64,000 nt of DNA from Turneriella parva DSM 21527 (GCF_000266885.1 NC_018020.1:3720001-3784000), one strand, 5' to 3'. Shown: positions 1-8,242, numbered from the stretch's first letter. Notes: generated by a model not told the origin, from the letters alone. Translations and numbers: made by a program.

Positions 1-105
1 CAAATCGATCTATTCCTGTGCTGGCTGCTCGACGGTGCCTACCTGGAAGATGAGTTCCGGAAAGAACCCGAAAACAGGCTACTCTCAATCCCAGAACTCA
101 GCTGA
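1..105 (+). CDS. C-terminal end of an unknown protein (truncated by window edge)
   Basis: An open frame enters from the left edge and ends at the TGA at 103-105, giving 34 residues that start QIDLFLCWLLDGAYLEDEF. The fragment is too short to assign a family. A strong terminator-like hairpin follows ten bases later, which supports this being the real end of a plus-strand gene. The frame, not the function, is what is supported. Confidence 0.55.
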   Translation, partial: QIDLFLCWLLDGAYLEDEFRKEPENRLLSIPELS

Positions 106-114
106 TCATCATCG

Positions 115-140
115 GGGCGGCCTCGCGCCGCCCTTCTTTT
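115..140 (+). terminator. rho-independent terminator
   Basis: A perfect 7-bp G+C stem (GGGCGGC at 115-121 and GCCGCCC at 127-133) with a 5-nt loop is followed directly by TTCTTTT. It lies just behind the stop codon at 105 and probably ends the transcript of the truncated upstream gene. Confidence 0.8.
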
Positions 141-223
141 GCCAAGCTCCCGGTTCTTTCATTTACCAGAAAATTCTCTCACCCGCACCGGCATCATTTT
201 TCATGTTAATGTTTCATTTCACT

Positions 224-520
224 ATGGAATCAAAACCAACATATAAATTCACCGCCAAGGATTTCTATTCTCTCCTTGAAAGACAGAACTACCGCTGCGC
301 CCTGTCCGGCCGCGAGCTTACGCCTGAAAACACAGACGCCGAACATATCTTGCCTCTCGACTCAGGGGGGTCCCACACTCCTCAGAATATTTATCTCATT
401 GTGCGTGATGCCGCTCGTCTCAAACGCCATCTGACCGAAGCGCAGGTCATCGATCTTTGCTTCGACATCCTTAAAACAAGAGGGCCAGCCTTTGGCATCA
501 CAGTCACGAAAGTTTCCTGA
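224..520 (+). CDS. small HNH endonuclease-like protein
   Basis: About 98 residues. The core reads RQNYRCALSGRELTPENTDAEHILPLDSGG followed by QNIYLIV: a CxLSG knuckle half, then the DAEHILPLxxGGxxxxxN signature of HNH nucleases. The second zinc-binding CxxC pair seen in many family members is missing, as in many compact phage or island HNH proteins. ATG 224 (MESKPTYKF) was chosen because the conserved part begins right after it; ATG 203 is possible, and neither has a clear ribosome site. Its last 29 bases overlap the next ORF. Role: probably DNA cleavage, either as mobile or homing DNA or in defence; the target is unknown. Confidence 0.7.
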   Translation: MESKPTYKFTAKDFYSLLERQNYRCALSGRELTPENTDAEHILPLDSGGSHTPQNIYLIVRDAARLKRHLTEAQVIDLCFDILKTRGPAFGITVTKVS

Positions 521-1133
521 GACCCGCGCCTGGGGCATCTGCAATAACTTTAACCAGCGCATTATCCGAGTTCAGGCCGTGCGGCGAAAGCGGGCGAGGC
601 AAGAGCCCGTGCGCCAATTCACGACATGGAATCTAACCAGCCGCCGCCTGTATCGATACTTCTTTTACAAAATCCATGAAGTCCCACCCTCCACTCGAAT
701 ACGCGCAAAGCGTTCACCCTGGACACTCCGGATTCAAGGACTAATCCGCGAGCTGCGCCGCCGAAATGGTGATTATCGTCGCCGTTGGCAACGTCGGATA
801 TTTCAAGTTCTGGAGCTTTGGTCTCGCTCTGCAAAGACCCTAAGACAAAAAAGAGACGACGCATGGCAAACCCGTATGCAAATCCTTATCTCGGCAAACT
901 ACTGGCTTCGGCGCCAAGGCACAAAGCCAGCTGGCCCGCAAACCTGGACAAACGTACTTTGGAGGGCGGCGCATCTGAAGCAGCGTAAATCAGAGAAAGC
1001 ACCTGAATCCGCATGGCAAGTCAGGCTTCGCATCATCGCAGCAACGCGGTTTCGTACTCGCACCCAGGGCTGGAATCGCACACATAATCGAATTGTGCAG
1101 AGCTTTAATTCAAATCTCAAGCGCGCAAAATAA
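492..1133 (+). CDS. Arg/Trp-rich protein with three degenerate ~48-residue repeats, function unknown
   Basis: A 213-codon frame opening with TTG; GTG starts at 579 or 609 are equally possible. I do not recognise a family. The protein is very basic and rich in Arg and Trp. Three degenerate repeats begin at about residues 77 (WTLRIQGLI), 125 (WQTRMQILI) and 175 (WQVRLRIIA). Each has an RRxG/RTQG turn 12-16 residues later and another Trp or Phe near the middle. The regular 48-50 residue spacing argues that the frame is real rather than a chance ORF. The composition suggests nucleic-acid binding. It overlaps the HNH gene by 29 bp, so the two may be co-transcribed. A shorter ORF in another frame at 785-988 and antisense ORFs look like shadows. 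No ATG precedes residue 129, which lowers confidence. Confidence 0.5.
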   Translation: MASQSRKFPETRAWGICNNFNQRIIRVQAVRRKRARQEPVRQFTTWNLTSRRLYRYFFYKIHEVPPSTRIRAKRSPWTLRIQGLIRELRRRNGDYRRRWQRRIFQVLELWSRSAKTLRQKRDDAWQTRMQILISANYWLRRQGTKPAGPQTWTNVLWRAAHLKQRKSEKAPESAWQVRLRIIAATRFRTRTQGWNRTHNRIVQSFNSNLKRAK

Positions 1134-1309
1134 TTTTTGACATTTTGGGCCTCGCTAGTTATTTTTGCCTTACTTCAGCGGAGAATTAGATACTCTGCTG
1201 CCTTTGCTTGGGCCTCAGCCCATCCATGGGTACCTGATGACGCTTGAAAAAGCGTGTTGAGCCTGCTGTTGTTGAGTCCCGAGGCGCCACTAATGCCACA
1301 CTCAACACC

Positions 1310-1325
1310 AGGCTCCCGGGAGCCT
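1310..1325. promoter_or_regulatory. 16-bp perfect palindrome just before an HTH gene (candidate autoregulatory operator)
   Basis: AGGCTCCCGGGAGCCT is a perfect palindrome ending one base before the ATG at 1327. A second inverted pair (GTTGAGTC... at 1271 and ...ACTCAAC ending 1306) lies just upstream. Its position next to a DNA-binding protein gene suggests an operator or a translation-blocking hairpin. It also occupies the place of a ribosome site, and no Shine-Dalgarno sequence is visible. Confidence 0.45.
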
Positions 1326-1326
1326 C

Positions 1327-1770
1327 ATGGAGTCAGCAAATTCAGTTCACGAAAAGCATCATCTTCGGGATTTTAAGGCACTTCACCTTCGGGCAAAGCA
1401 ACTGCGACGGAAAGGATATTCAAAAACAGAGATTGCGAAAGTTCTGGCTGTTAGCCGGATAACGATCTGCCGGTGGCTCCCGCCACGGGGTACACACCGC
1501 CGCAGAACTGCACCGCGCTCCAAAGGTAGGCCTCCAATCATTACGCATGACCTGTTAATCTATCTGGAGCAGATGCGTCAGAATGATCCAGACACCATTA
1601 GAGAAACGTGGGACGAGATACCGGCTGACTGGGTAATCAGTACTGTAAAGCGATACTGTCACAAGAAAATCAGTCGTGAATCCGTTAGAAGAATTCGGTT
1701 ACATTTCCAACATAGAAATCCAGAGAAGAGTGCATCTGCATTCTCCGAGCTCCGGGAAAGTCCGATGTAA
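1327..1770 (+). CDS. stand-alone helix-turn-helix protein resembling an IS630-type N-terminus
   Basis: 147 residues. Residues about 20-55 (AKQLRRKGYSKTEIAKVLAVSRITICRWL) are a clear homeodomain-like HTH, followed by a basic linker (RSKGRPPIITHD) and a second helical domain. This is the layout of the DNA-binding N-terminus of IS630/Tc1 transposases. No DDE catalytic domain follows: the frame stops at 1770 and the next gene is unrelated. It could be a regulator domesticated from a transposase or the remnant of one. The second ORF at 1244-1462 in another frame is a shadow. The palindrome touching the start codon suggests autoregulation. Confidence 0.6.
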   Translation: MESANSVHEKHHLRDFKALHLRAKQLRRKGYSKTEIAKVLAVSRITICRWLPPRGTHRRRTAPRSKGRPPIITHDLLIYLEQMRQNDPDTIRETWDEIPADWVISTVKRYCHKKISRESVRRIRLHFQHRNPEKSASAFSELRESPM

Positions 1771-1935
1771 CAATTTTTGTGCAAAACTCGCCAAATCTCT
1801 TCGGGCTGTAGAGGCTACATAGAGGAAACTGGCCGGGTTGGAGCACTTTTTTTAGTCATCGATTCTGCACCGCAGAAACATTGCTTTCATGCTTGGAACG
1901 CGATAGAGCGACCAGATGCATAAAGGAGAATAAGA

Positions 1936-3024
1936 ATGAAAAGTGATGATAGAGTTGAAAATATCCCGCTGCGTATAGATCGTGAACCCAACACCAATGA
2001 AGCCCCAGCGTCTGATTACGCTGAATTTGCCAGTATGGTCGATTCTGATAAACCAGTAGCCGCCCTCCTGCTCGAACGCGCGGCCGTCTCTGACGATGTA
2101 AAAGCGATGATGTCGGAGACGGAGAAAGTTTTAGGAGCCATAATCTCCGGAATTCGCGTATCCGTAACCACCTTGATTTTGGGTACAGAGGCCTACACCC
2201 TCCTGGCGAATGCAGCCACACCCGCCTATGACACAGAGGTTTATTTTGGCCGCGTTCGGCAAAACATTTATGACAGCATCAGTCAGGATGGTGTTGAGCG
2301 CTTTGCGAAGCATAAGGGCATCTTTCTGCGCGTAAATACCCCGATCAGCAAGTCATTTATCAGAAGCACTGTGGACGTTAATCGCGAAACGCGGATTGAT
2401 TCCAGTTTCAACGGCCCGGCGAAGTCAACAAAGATCACGGGGTCTATCGCTGTCTGCATAGACGGTAATCCCGACGAAATCCCGTACATTGATGGTGCGG
2501 AACTATGCTTCCTGCCGCTGGAGTTTGCACCCTTCGGATTTTCAGCCTTGCAATGGAATGCAATCAACCGTCTCGTGTCCATGCCTGAACAGATAAGAAA
2601 GTTTAGGGAATGGGTTAAGACTGGTGCAGAGCGCTTTCAGCGCGAGGGCATTGAAGTCAAGGCGATGAACACGATGATGCATGAATGGCGGATGCAGCAT
2701 GATGTGCTCTACCGATTTTACCATCGATTCTGTGAAAACACTCCAGGAAGACACACAGCGATTCATGAGTTCATGAAGTACTTTCGCATATTCCAACTCG
2801 AAAGTTGCAACTACGATCACATCGGGCAATATAAAGCGACCCAGTTCATTCGTCGCATGGGTCATGGCGAGTACATGGAGCATCAGCCGGGGAAGATTTC
2901 GGTCCGCATGCACCGCGATTTGTCTATCGATTCAAAGTACGTCAAGAAATGTAACGAAAACAATAAGTATAAACAGTTTCTCGACGGAGAATACGACGAC
3001 AAAACATGGAAGGAGTTCATATGA
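1936..3024 (+). CDS. conserved-looking hypothetical protein coupled to a clamp loader
   Basis: 362 residues with a good ribosome site (AAAGGAGAATAAG before ATG). I do not recognise a family. It is soluble, mixed alpha/beta, with no signal peptide or membrane segment, and is rich in Met, His and Arg in its last third (MHEWRMQHDVLYRFYHRF, MGHGEYMEHQPG). The stop codon overlaps the start of the DnaX-like gene as ATGA (3021-3024), so the two are translationally coupled. That suggests a role in the same DNA-processing complex, but this is inference from position only. Confidence 0.75.
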   Translation: MKSDDRVENIPLRIDREPNTNEAPASDYAEFASMVDSDKPVAALLLERAAVSDDVKAMMSETEKVLGAIISGIRVSVTTLILGTEAYTLLANAATPAYDTEVYFGRVRQNIYDSISQDGVERFAKHKGIFLRVNTPISKSFIRSTVDVNRETRIDSSFNGPAKSTKITGSIAVCIDGNPDEIPYIDGAELCFLPLEFAPFGFSALQWNAINRLVSMPEQIRKFREWVKTGAERFQREGIEVKAMNTMMHEWRMQHDVLYRFYHRFCENTPGRHTAIHEFMKYFRIFQLESCNYDHIGQYKATQFIRRMGHGEYMEHQPGKISVRMHRDLSIDSKYVKKCNENNKYKQFLDGEYDDKTWKEFI

Positions 3025-4196
3025 ACCTCGCGCAAAAATACGAACCTAAATTTCTGCGCGATTTAGTAGCCAGCCACTGGCTACTAAAATCCATCCGTCG
3101 ATTTGTTCTCTCACGTAGTCTCGAAATCTTGCTTTTCATTGGACCTTCAGGCGTCGGGAAGACGACGCTTGCACGAATGACAGCTAAGCTTTGCGTCTGC
3201 ACATCTTTCAATGCAGATTCACCCGACGCTTGCGGGAAATGTGATGCATGCAAGGCTTATGATGCGTACCCCGACCTCTATGTTGTGAAGGAACAATGTA
3301 GTGGTGATGACACAGAGGCATTGCAAAGGGCATTCGAGACCGCGCGTTACCATTGCGTTCAACCGGTAAGCCTCCTTTTCATCGATGAAGTTGGATACGC
3401 CAACAAGAACAGCCTGGCCGTAATCCACGAGCAAATAGATGGTATCAGCAGAATGCAGCCGATTCCCGGAAGACGTTTTGTTCTGGTTCTGGCGACCACC
3501 GAAGAATTCCGAAAAAAGTTATCGTCCTCTCTCAGTTCGCGCATTACAGAAGTCACCTTTCCGGAGCTGACGCAAGAGCAGGTAGCGAATCGCCTTCAGT
3601 ACATTGCGGATAAAGAAGGTTTTGTCTATGAGCCCGAAGCCATCTTCGCACTCGCGGAAGACACGGAACTGGGTTTGCGACACTCCATCAAGCTGCTGCA
3701 GCAAATTGTCCAGATGGCCGGCAGGGTAACTCAAAAGGAAGTGCATCGGATTACGGGAATGGCTCCCGAAGAGGTGTATATCTCTGTTTTAAGATTGCTA
3801 CGCAGAAACCCGAGGAAAATGTTCTATCGCACATGGAGGCTGCTCCTGCGAAGCGGCGTACCAGGATTTATAAGGCGTCTTTGCACGGTCTTCCACACCC
3901 TCAACACGTTTTCGCAGGGCATTCAACCAAGACGGATGCTCAGCCCGAAATTACGACGTCTGTATTCGGAAGCACAGAAGGAATTTCACCCGATCGAGCT
4001 CGCATACATCAGCGACGTGCTACACTCCCGGCGTTTCCAACAAGCAGCAAGCAGGAAGGCCATTCTCGATCAGCTATTGTCCTTACGCTCGCGCCTGGCC
4101 AGTATTCAGCTCACCGATCCAACCGCTGAGAGTATCGAAGACAGAATCTGGCGCGAGCGAAACAGGCGAAAACGCCCGAGACGGAGGCACAAATGA
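3021..4196 (+). CDS. DnaX-like AAA+ clamp-loader protein
   Basis: 391 residues. Walker A GPSGVGKT at residues 41-48, a zinc knuckle with Cys 60, 71, 74 and 77, Walker B LLFIDEVG near 118-125, sensor 1 LVLATTEE, and an SRI arginine-finger position (SRC in bacterial DnaX). The order and spacing match the DNA polymerase III gamma/tau subunit. The C-terminal third ends in a basic RNRRKRPRRRHK tail instead of the long tau extension. Start ATG 3021 has GGAG at 3009-3012; ATG 3006 lies inside the previous gene. Gene junctions on both sides are ATGA overlaps, so the three genes form one translational unit. Chromosomes carry their own dnaX; a DnaX-like gene among phage-like genes suggests an element-specific replication complex. 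Confidence 0.85.
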   Translation: MNLAQKYEPKFLRDLVASHWLLKSIRRFVLSRSLEILLFIGPSGVGKTTLARMTAKLCVCTSFNADSPDACGKCDACKAYDAYPDLYVVKEQCSGDDTEALQRAFETARYHCVQPVSLLFIDEVGYANKNSLAVIHEQIDGISRMQPIPGRRFVLVLATTEEFRKKLSSSLSSRITEVTFPELTQEQVANRLQYIADKEGFVYEPEAIFALAEDTELGLRHSIKLLQQIVQMAGRVTQKEVHRITGMAPEEVYISVLRLLRRNPRKMFYRTWRLLLRSGVPGFIRRLCTVFHTLNTFSQGIQPRRMLSPKLRRLYSEAQKEFHPIELAYISDVLHSRRFQQAASRKAILDQLLSLRSRLASIQLTDPTAESIEDRIWRERNRRKRPRRRHK

Positions 4197-4621
4197 ACAC
4201 TATTTTCTTTGGTACAGCTCAAAAGTTATGCGCATATCTGAAGCAGAAATACCTTCCCGGCGAAACAATCTTTCTGCCCGAAGCTGGGCTATCCTGGGGG
4301 GATTGTTACATCTGGGGGATTCACTCCCCAGATAATGAGCTTCCGCAATCAATTAGCGATACACGGATGAGAAAGAATCTGGCGATTCTGACGTTAGACG
4401 GTTTTTCATCAAGATTCAACCCATTGCTGCTTAGGCTTGCGGACGAATCAGAAAGATGGAATAAAGAGTTGGTGATCCATTCAGAACAAGAACTTGCGTT
4501 GCTCGCTACGATAAGAAGCCGCTTCCATACGATTAACCAACTGCCGGTTCCCGCACCTCCAAGGTACTGGGAAATCGATGAGTGGCCGCGGTATCTGGAG
4601 AAACCTGATGCATTTATGTAG
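4193..4621 (+). CDS. unknown protein, third member of the coupled clamp-loader trio
   Basis: 142 residues, starting with an ATGA overlap with the DnaX-like gene. No family recognised. It is soluble with several aromatic residues (WGDCYIWGIHSPDN, YWEIDEWPRYLEKPDAF). The order large ATPase subunit then small partner resembles phage clamp-loader operons, so this could be a clamp-loader accessory subunit, but nothing in the sequence proves it. Confidence 0.65.
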   Translation: MNTIFFGTAQKLCAYLKQKYLPGETIFLPEAGLSWGDCYIWGIHSPDNELPQSISDTRMRKNLAILTLDGFSSRFNPLLLRLADESERWNKELVIHSEQELALLATIRSRFHTINQLPVPAPPRYWEIDEWPRYLEKPDAFM

Positions 4622-4703
4622 GCAAGAAATTGTAACTTTCTCTTTTCATGGAGTTTCATAGCCGATCATGCTTTACTCGCGTTTGATATATATGCAAAAA
4701 GTC

Positions 4704-4744
4704 GAAAAATTTTCCAAAATTTTGTATACAAATATCCGGGGATG
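4704..4744. repeat. noncoding motif shared with 13299-13339 (copy 1)
   Basis: AATTTTCCAAAATTTT, then TATACA, then TCCGGGGATG. A near-identical arrangement (AATTTTCAAAATTTT, TATACA, TCCGAGGGATG) occurs at 13299-13339. Both copies are preceded by TACTCGCG, though at different distances. Both lie in gene-free DNA bounding the replication-like module. Candidate origin iteron, partition or regulator site. Confidence 0.45.
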
Positions 4745-4809
4745 TGAAAAAGCTTGGTCTCACAATCTGTTTGCTTTTCTGACTGCACGTCAAAAACATG
4801 ACGGGAAAA

Positions 4810-4836
4810 TTGATTTAAACGCGATTGTTCTATATG
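4810..4836 (+). promoter_or_regulatory. candidate promoter for the structured RNA at 4842
   Basis: TTGATT at 4810-4815, a 15-bp spacer, and TATATG at 4831-4836. The spacer is short, but the predicted start point near 4842 coincides with the first base of the large inverted-repeat structure. Confidence 0.35.
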
Positions 4837-4841
4837 GTTGA

Positions 4842-4954
4842 TTAGTACCGACCTGAACGACCGCAGCGTGACCGGCCGAGAGGCCTCCATTACTCGTATG
4901 GGGGTCTTTTGGCGTATTTGACTTCGGTCACGCTACGTCTGAAGGCCGTACTAA
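4842..4954 (+). ncRNA. candidate structured RNA (nested inverted repeats)
   Basis: Outer arms TTAGTAC (4842-4848) and GTACTAA (4948-4954) are complementary. Inside them AGCGTGACCG (4865-4874) pairs perfectly with CGGTCACGCT (4925-4934). Inside that, GGCC-GAGA-GGCC (4874-4885) and CCAT...ATGG (4887-4900) can each form a small hairpin. The internal-loop strands contain CTGAA on both sides. No convincing ORF covers the segment (520-bp gap 4622-5142), and a plausible promoter ends just before it. It matches no RNA family I can name. It could equally be an origin or transfer site that works as DNA, so orientation is only a guess. Confidence 0.4.
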
Positions 4955-5142
4955 CCCTATGGGTAGTGGGGGCCACTCGGCTCAATTCCTCTATACGACA
5001 ATCCCGCCAAAACTCAGTTTTAGACCATTGCGGCATGATTTGCTGAGCTAGCGTTCGCCCCCGCGTCCAATGCAGGGGTTTAGGGACTTTATAGTATCAG
5101 CAGCCCCTGTACGGCAATCGGTCTGCAATCTATGGAGGAAAC

Positions 5143-5661
5143 ATGCCAACACCCGAACAAATTCGCAAATATGAAGCGGATATGATCAAGTATCAGAACG
5201 ATATGGCTCGATACCACGAGCTACAGGAAGAATGGGACAGTCTATCGCCCGAAGAGAAAGAATACGCGGACTTCGAGGCCGAAATGGGGCAAATTTTCTG
5301 GTTTAGCTCCATCTCTGTAGGCTTGATCGCAACAAGCGGATTGCTTTATCTAAAGCTGCATTGGGCGCTTTCCTTGTTGCTCGGGATCGGTGCTGGCCTG
5401 GGATTAACCTCTTTAATGAAGCAGACCAAGCTCTTCTTCTTTACTGGAAGGTTCTTTCGTGCAACATTCTATGGCTTTCTATTGAATGCAACCTGGTGGT
5501 TATTTCAGCTTATCTTCAGTTCGCTAAAAATTAAATCCAATACGACGGCCTGGATAGTTGTCGGCATACTATATGCACTGGCATTCGCGGCCGAATTGCT
5601 CGGTATTACCAAAGCGAGTGCCGCACCGAAGAAACCTTCGGAGCCGGCGAAACCAATCTAA
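5143..5661 (+). CDS. small membrane protein with N-terminal coiled-coil
   Basis: 172 residues, ribosome site TGGAGGAAAC directly before ATG. Residues 1-48 are charged and helical (EQIRKYEADMIKYQNDMARYHELQEEW), likely a coiled coil. Hydrophobic segments follow near 50-68, 72-90, 100-125 and 135-155, then a Pro/Lys-rich tail. No family recognised. It is followed 17 bp later by a secreted protein gene, probably in the same operon. Confidence 0.7.
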   Translation: MPTPEQIRKYEADMIKYQNDMARYHELQEEWDSLSPEEKEYADFEAEMGQIFWFSSISVGLIATSGLLYLKLHWALSLLLGIGAGLGLTSLMKQTKLFFFTGRFFRATFYGFLLNATWWLFQLIFSSLKIKSNTTAWIVVGILYALAFAAELLGITKASAAPKKPSEPAKPI

Positions 5662-5678
5662 TAGCTAGAAGGAGCAAT

Positions 5679-6587
5679 ATGTTTAGACTTATCCTAATCC
5701 TTTCAGGCCTCGTCCTGATCACCGCAAACATCTTTTCCGCCGATATGAGCATAGAATTCGTACGGCGCCTTGCAGCCAACAAGAAGAAATATGACAAACT
5801 CCAGAGTGAAAGCAGAGATCAAAAGGCAGCGAACACATGGCAGGAAACTGACAATCAATTGCAGGCCACCTTCAAGACCGGCAACTGGTACACACTTCCG
5901 AATCAGTGTGCAGCCTTTCGGCGCATGCATTCAAATCGAATAGAAATCGAATGTGATCTGCCAGACCTTAAGCAACCACCGGAATCTTATGTTCCGAAGA
6001 TTGACTTCGAACTGATGTCGAGTAAACTAAACGGAAAATGGGAGGACGCGGAACTCGACACGCCCTATGCGATAAAGTTCAAACTAACCCGAAAGCGGCT
6101 CATGGACTCAGCCCTCTACAAGTCGCCGTGGCAGATAGGCTATGTTCACACTGGAATTGAAGGTTTTACATTATACGTAGATGCATTCCAAATCCTCGGA
6201 AAGAGAGAAGTAGCTGCGGAGGATCTTAACCAGTCAGGTCGAAATGGCCAGCCTCTCTCATACAAAGAGAAGGTGAAGATAATGTCCGGTGAAATTGCTC
6301 CGATGATGCAGGATATTGACTATAGGCCACAATTTATTTCAACATCCAAAGTCAAAGGTGTACTAAGCAATGGCCTGGCAAACTCCTGCAAGATGCCGGA
6401 TATCGAGGTAAGTAAGGAAACGGTAAACAGAATGCAGGAACTTTCGATCGAGAAAAATCTCCCGCTGGAGCGTGAAGACCTGCAATCCTATGCCCGGTAC
6501 GAAATCTGTTCTATCGTCAACGGAGGAGTCGCGGAAAGCCCATGCCTCGATGCCTGTTATGAGCGGATGGCAGGAACCTTGGATTAG
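5679..6587 (+). CDS. secreted or periplasmic protein of unknown function
   Basis: 302 residues, ribosome site AGAAGGAGCAAT. The N-terminus MFRLILILSGLVLITANIFSA is a typical signal peptide. The mature part has several cysteines (QCAAF, ECDLPD, SCKMPD, EICSI, PCLDACYE) that could form disulfides. No family recognised. Its pairing with the membrane protein upstream suggests an envelope-located complex encoded by the mobile region. Confidence 0.7.
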   Translation: MFRLILILSGLVLITANIFSADMSIEFVRRLAANKKKYDKLQSESRDQKAANTWQETDNQLQATFKTGNWYTLPNQCAAFRRMHSNRIEIECDLPDLKQPPESYVPKIDFELMSSKLNGKWEDAELDTPYAIKFKLTRKRLMDSALYKSPWQIGYVHTGIEGFTLYVDAFQILGKREVAAEDLNQSGRNGQPLSYKEKVKIMSGEIAPMMQDIDYRPQFISTSKVKGVLSNGLANSCKMPDIEVSKETVNRMQELSIEKNLPLEREDLQSYARYEICSIVNGGVAESPCLDACYERMAGTLD

Positions 6588-6607
6588 GGAATTTTTCTGA
6601 GGCAATC

Positions 6608-7405
6608 ATGTCAGACATTTATGGCATCAAACGCCTCAAGACAATTGAAGATTGGATTGAGGTCGTAAGCCGAAGGCACTACAAACCGGGCCACAGCGCC
6701 TATGAATGTGCACATCGTTGGCAGAACATAGGTGCTCGTTTTCCGGTAGAAATCGAAGCGATCCTTCGTGAGTCAAAAAACCGATTGTTGGGCGCTCTTG
6801 AAATCAAGCAGATCTACGCTGAATACCCTGTATGGTTAGATACGCATACTACGCCAAGCAAGAACGACCTCATGATTTTCGCAGAGGGGCCCGGCAACCG
6901 CAAGGTAGTCCTGGCAGTAGAAGCGAAATGTGACGAGACCTTTGCGCAGCCTGTGGATACCTGGATTCGAACTGCTGACAAGCCTGGACCGCGGCACCAG
7001 CGCAAACTCTTCAAGAAAGCCTCTGGCCCCGTAGAGCGCAAAGTCCGCCGTCTGGATTTTCTGAACACTATTCTCTCAACCAGCATAAGTCCTGACAGCA
7101 CCTTGAGGTATCAGTTGCTTCATAGAACTGCTTCTGCTATACTCACCGCGCGCCAAACCTATGCCGAAGCTGCGGTCGTGTTGATTCAGGCGTTCACAGA
7201 CTCAGAAAGAAACTTTCAGGATTTTCAGGCTTTTTGCGATCTGCTCAGATTTCCTGGAGTTGCCAAGGACGCTGTGATCGGGCCCTATTTTACCGCCGCC
7301 CTGCCTGAAGTTCCAATCTTCCTCATCTATTTTCAGGATCGTCGGCAAGGCGATCGCCCACACGATTCATTATTTCCAGAACCTTCAACCACCCAGGCCG
7401 CCTGA
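6608..7405 (+). CDS. DUF6946-like PD-(D/E)XK nuclease family protein
   Basis: 265 residues; GAGGCAATC precedes the ATG. The opening (TIEDWIEVVSRRHYKPGHSAYECAHRW) and the core SKNDLMIFAEG...KVVLAVEAKCDETF resemble the DUF6946 group, which I recall as restriction-endonuclease-like. The core gives the D-(x)n-ExK catalytic pattern: the Asp of NDLMI, then Glu and Lys in VEAKCDE. It probably cuts or binds DNA or RNA. It sits between envelope genes and recombination genes, so it may be a cargo defence gene. Confidence 0.65.
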   Translation: MSDIYGIKRLKTIEDWIEVVSRRHYKPGHSAYECAHRWQNIGARFPVEIEAILRESKNRLLGALEIKQIYAEYPVWLDTHTTPSKNDLMIFAEGPGNRKVVLAVEAKCDETFAQPVDTWIRTADKPGPRHQRKLFKKASGPVERKVRRLDFLNTILSTSISPDSTLRYQLLHRTASAILTARQTYAEAAVVLIQAFTDSERNFQDFQAFCDLLRFPGVAKDAVIGPYFTAALPEVPIFLIYFQDRRQGDRPHDSLFPEPSTTQAA

Positions 7406-7468
7406 GGACTTCTCTGAGTCATCAGGCAGGATGATTCCTGACCTGAAAACATAGTGAAGGAGAAGAAT

Positions 7469-8242
7469 ATGGAAAACAATATTAAAGAAATGCTGCAGAG
7501 GCTTGCGGCGCCTTTCCCCGAATCGGCTGTGAAATGGCGCGCCGCTTTGTCGGGTATCAACGGTAAGGGAGATGCATACGTGCTGGCCGTGCCCTACATT
7601 GATGCCCGTGCTATTCAGGATCGACTCGACCAGGTCGTCGGTGCGGAGAACTGGATGGCCGAATACCGGCAGGGCGCCAATAACGGGACGATGTGCAAAC
7701 TCAGCCTGCGCATCAATGGTCAGTTTGTGAGCAAAGAAGACGGCGCTGACATCAGCGAAATCGAACCGATCAAAGGTGGAATCAGCAACTCCTTTAGGCG
7801 CGCTGCCGTGGTATGGGGTATTGGGCGCTACCTGTACAAGCTCAATCAAATGTATGGCACTGTAACGGACAACGGTCTCTACAAAGGTTCAGCTAAAGAC
7901 CGTACGAACGGCCAATGGTTGAACTTCCGCTGGAATCCCCCTAAGTTGCCACCCTTCGCCATTCCGGAGCCGAACCTGAAAGTTCTGAATGGTGAGAAAG
8001 CCGTAGCAGCTCAGAAAGAGCCAACAAAACCCGCTGTCCGAACAGCGTCAGCTCCGGTCGCACCCATCAAATCAGAGATTACTATGGCTGACGTACCTGC
8101 AAGCCTGAGAGACCTGTTTGCGGAGCTACAGATCAGTGATGCTAAGGCCCTCGATCTGTTGAAACGCAAGGCGTACAATTATTCAGAGGTTGAGCGAATT
8201 CTGCAAGGTATTCGCGTCGACTCTGTCGCTGCTGGAGCATGA
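7469..8242 (+). CDS. Rad52/DdrA-type single-strand annealing protein
   Basis: 257 residues. The first 130 residues match the Rad52/Rad22 fold used by phage Sak-type recombinases: VPYIDARAIQDRLDQVVGAENW, then a KEDGADISEIEPIKGGISNSFRRAAVVWGIGRYLY stretch, the signature that ends the annealing core. A Pro/Ala linker follows, then a short C-terminal helical domain. ATG 7469 was chosen for its AAGGAGAAGAAT ribosome site; an upstream in-frame GTG at 7454 is unlikely. The stop overlaps the Gp157-like start as ATGA. Expected role: annealing complementary single strands during element replication or recombination. Confidence 0.85.
   Translation: MENNIKEMLQRLAAPFPESAVKWRAALSGINGKGDAYVLAVPYIDARAIQDRLDQVVGAENWMAEYRQGANNGTMCKLSLRINGQFVSKEDGADISEIEPIKGGISNSFRRAAVVWGIGRYLYKLNQMYGTVTDNGLYKGSAKDRTNGQWLNFRWNPPKLPPFAIPEPNLKVLNGEKAVAAQKEPTKPAVRTASAPVAPIKSEITMADVPASLRDLFAELQISDAKALDLLKRKAYNYSEVERILQGIRVDSVAAGA

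Noticed and set aside
4622-5142. Minus-strand ORF at 4666-4890 in the gap
   Set aside because: It overlaps the structured element, has no ribosome site and no protein-like features.
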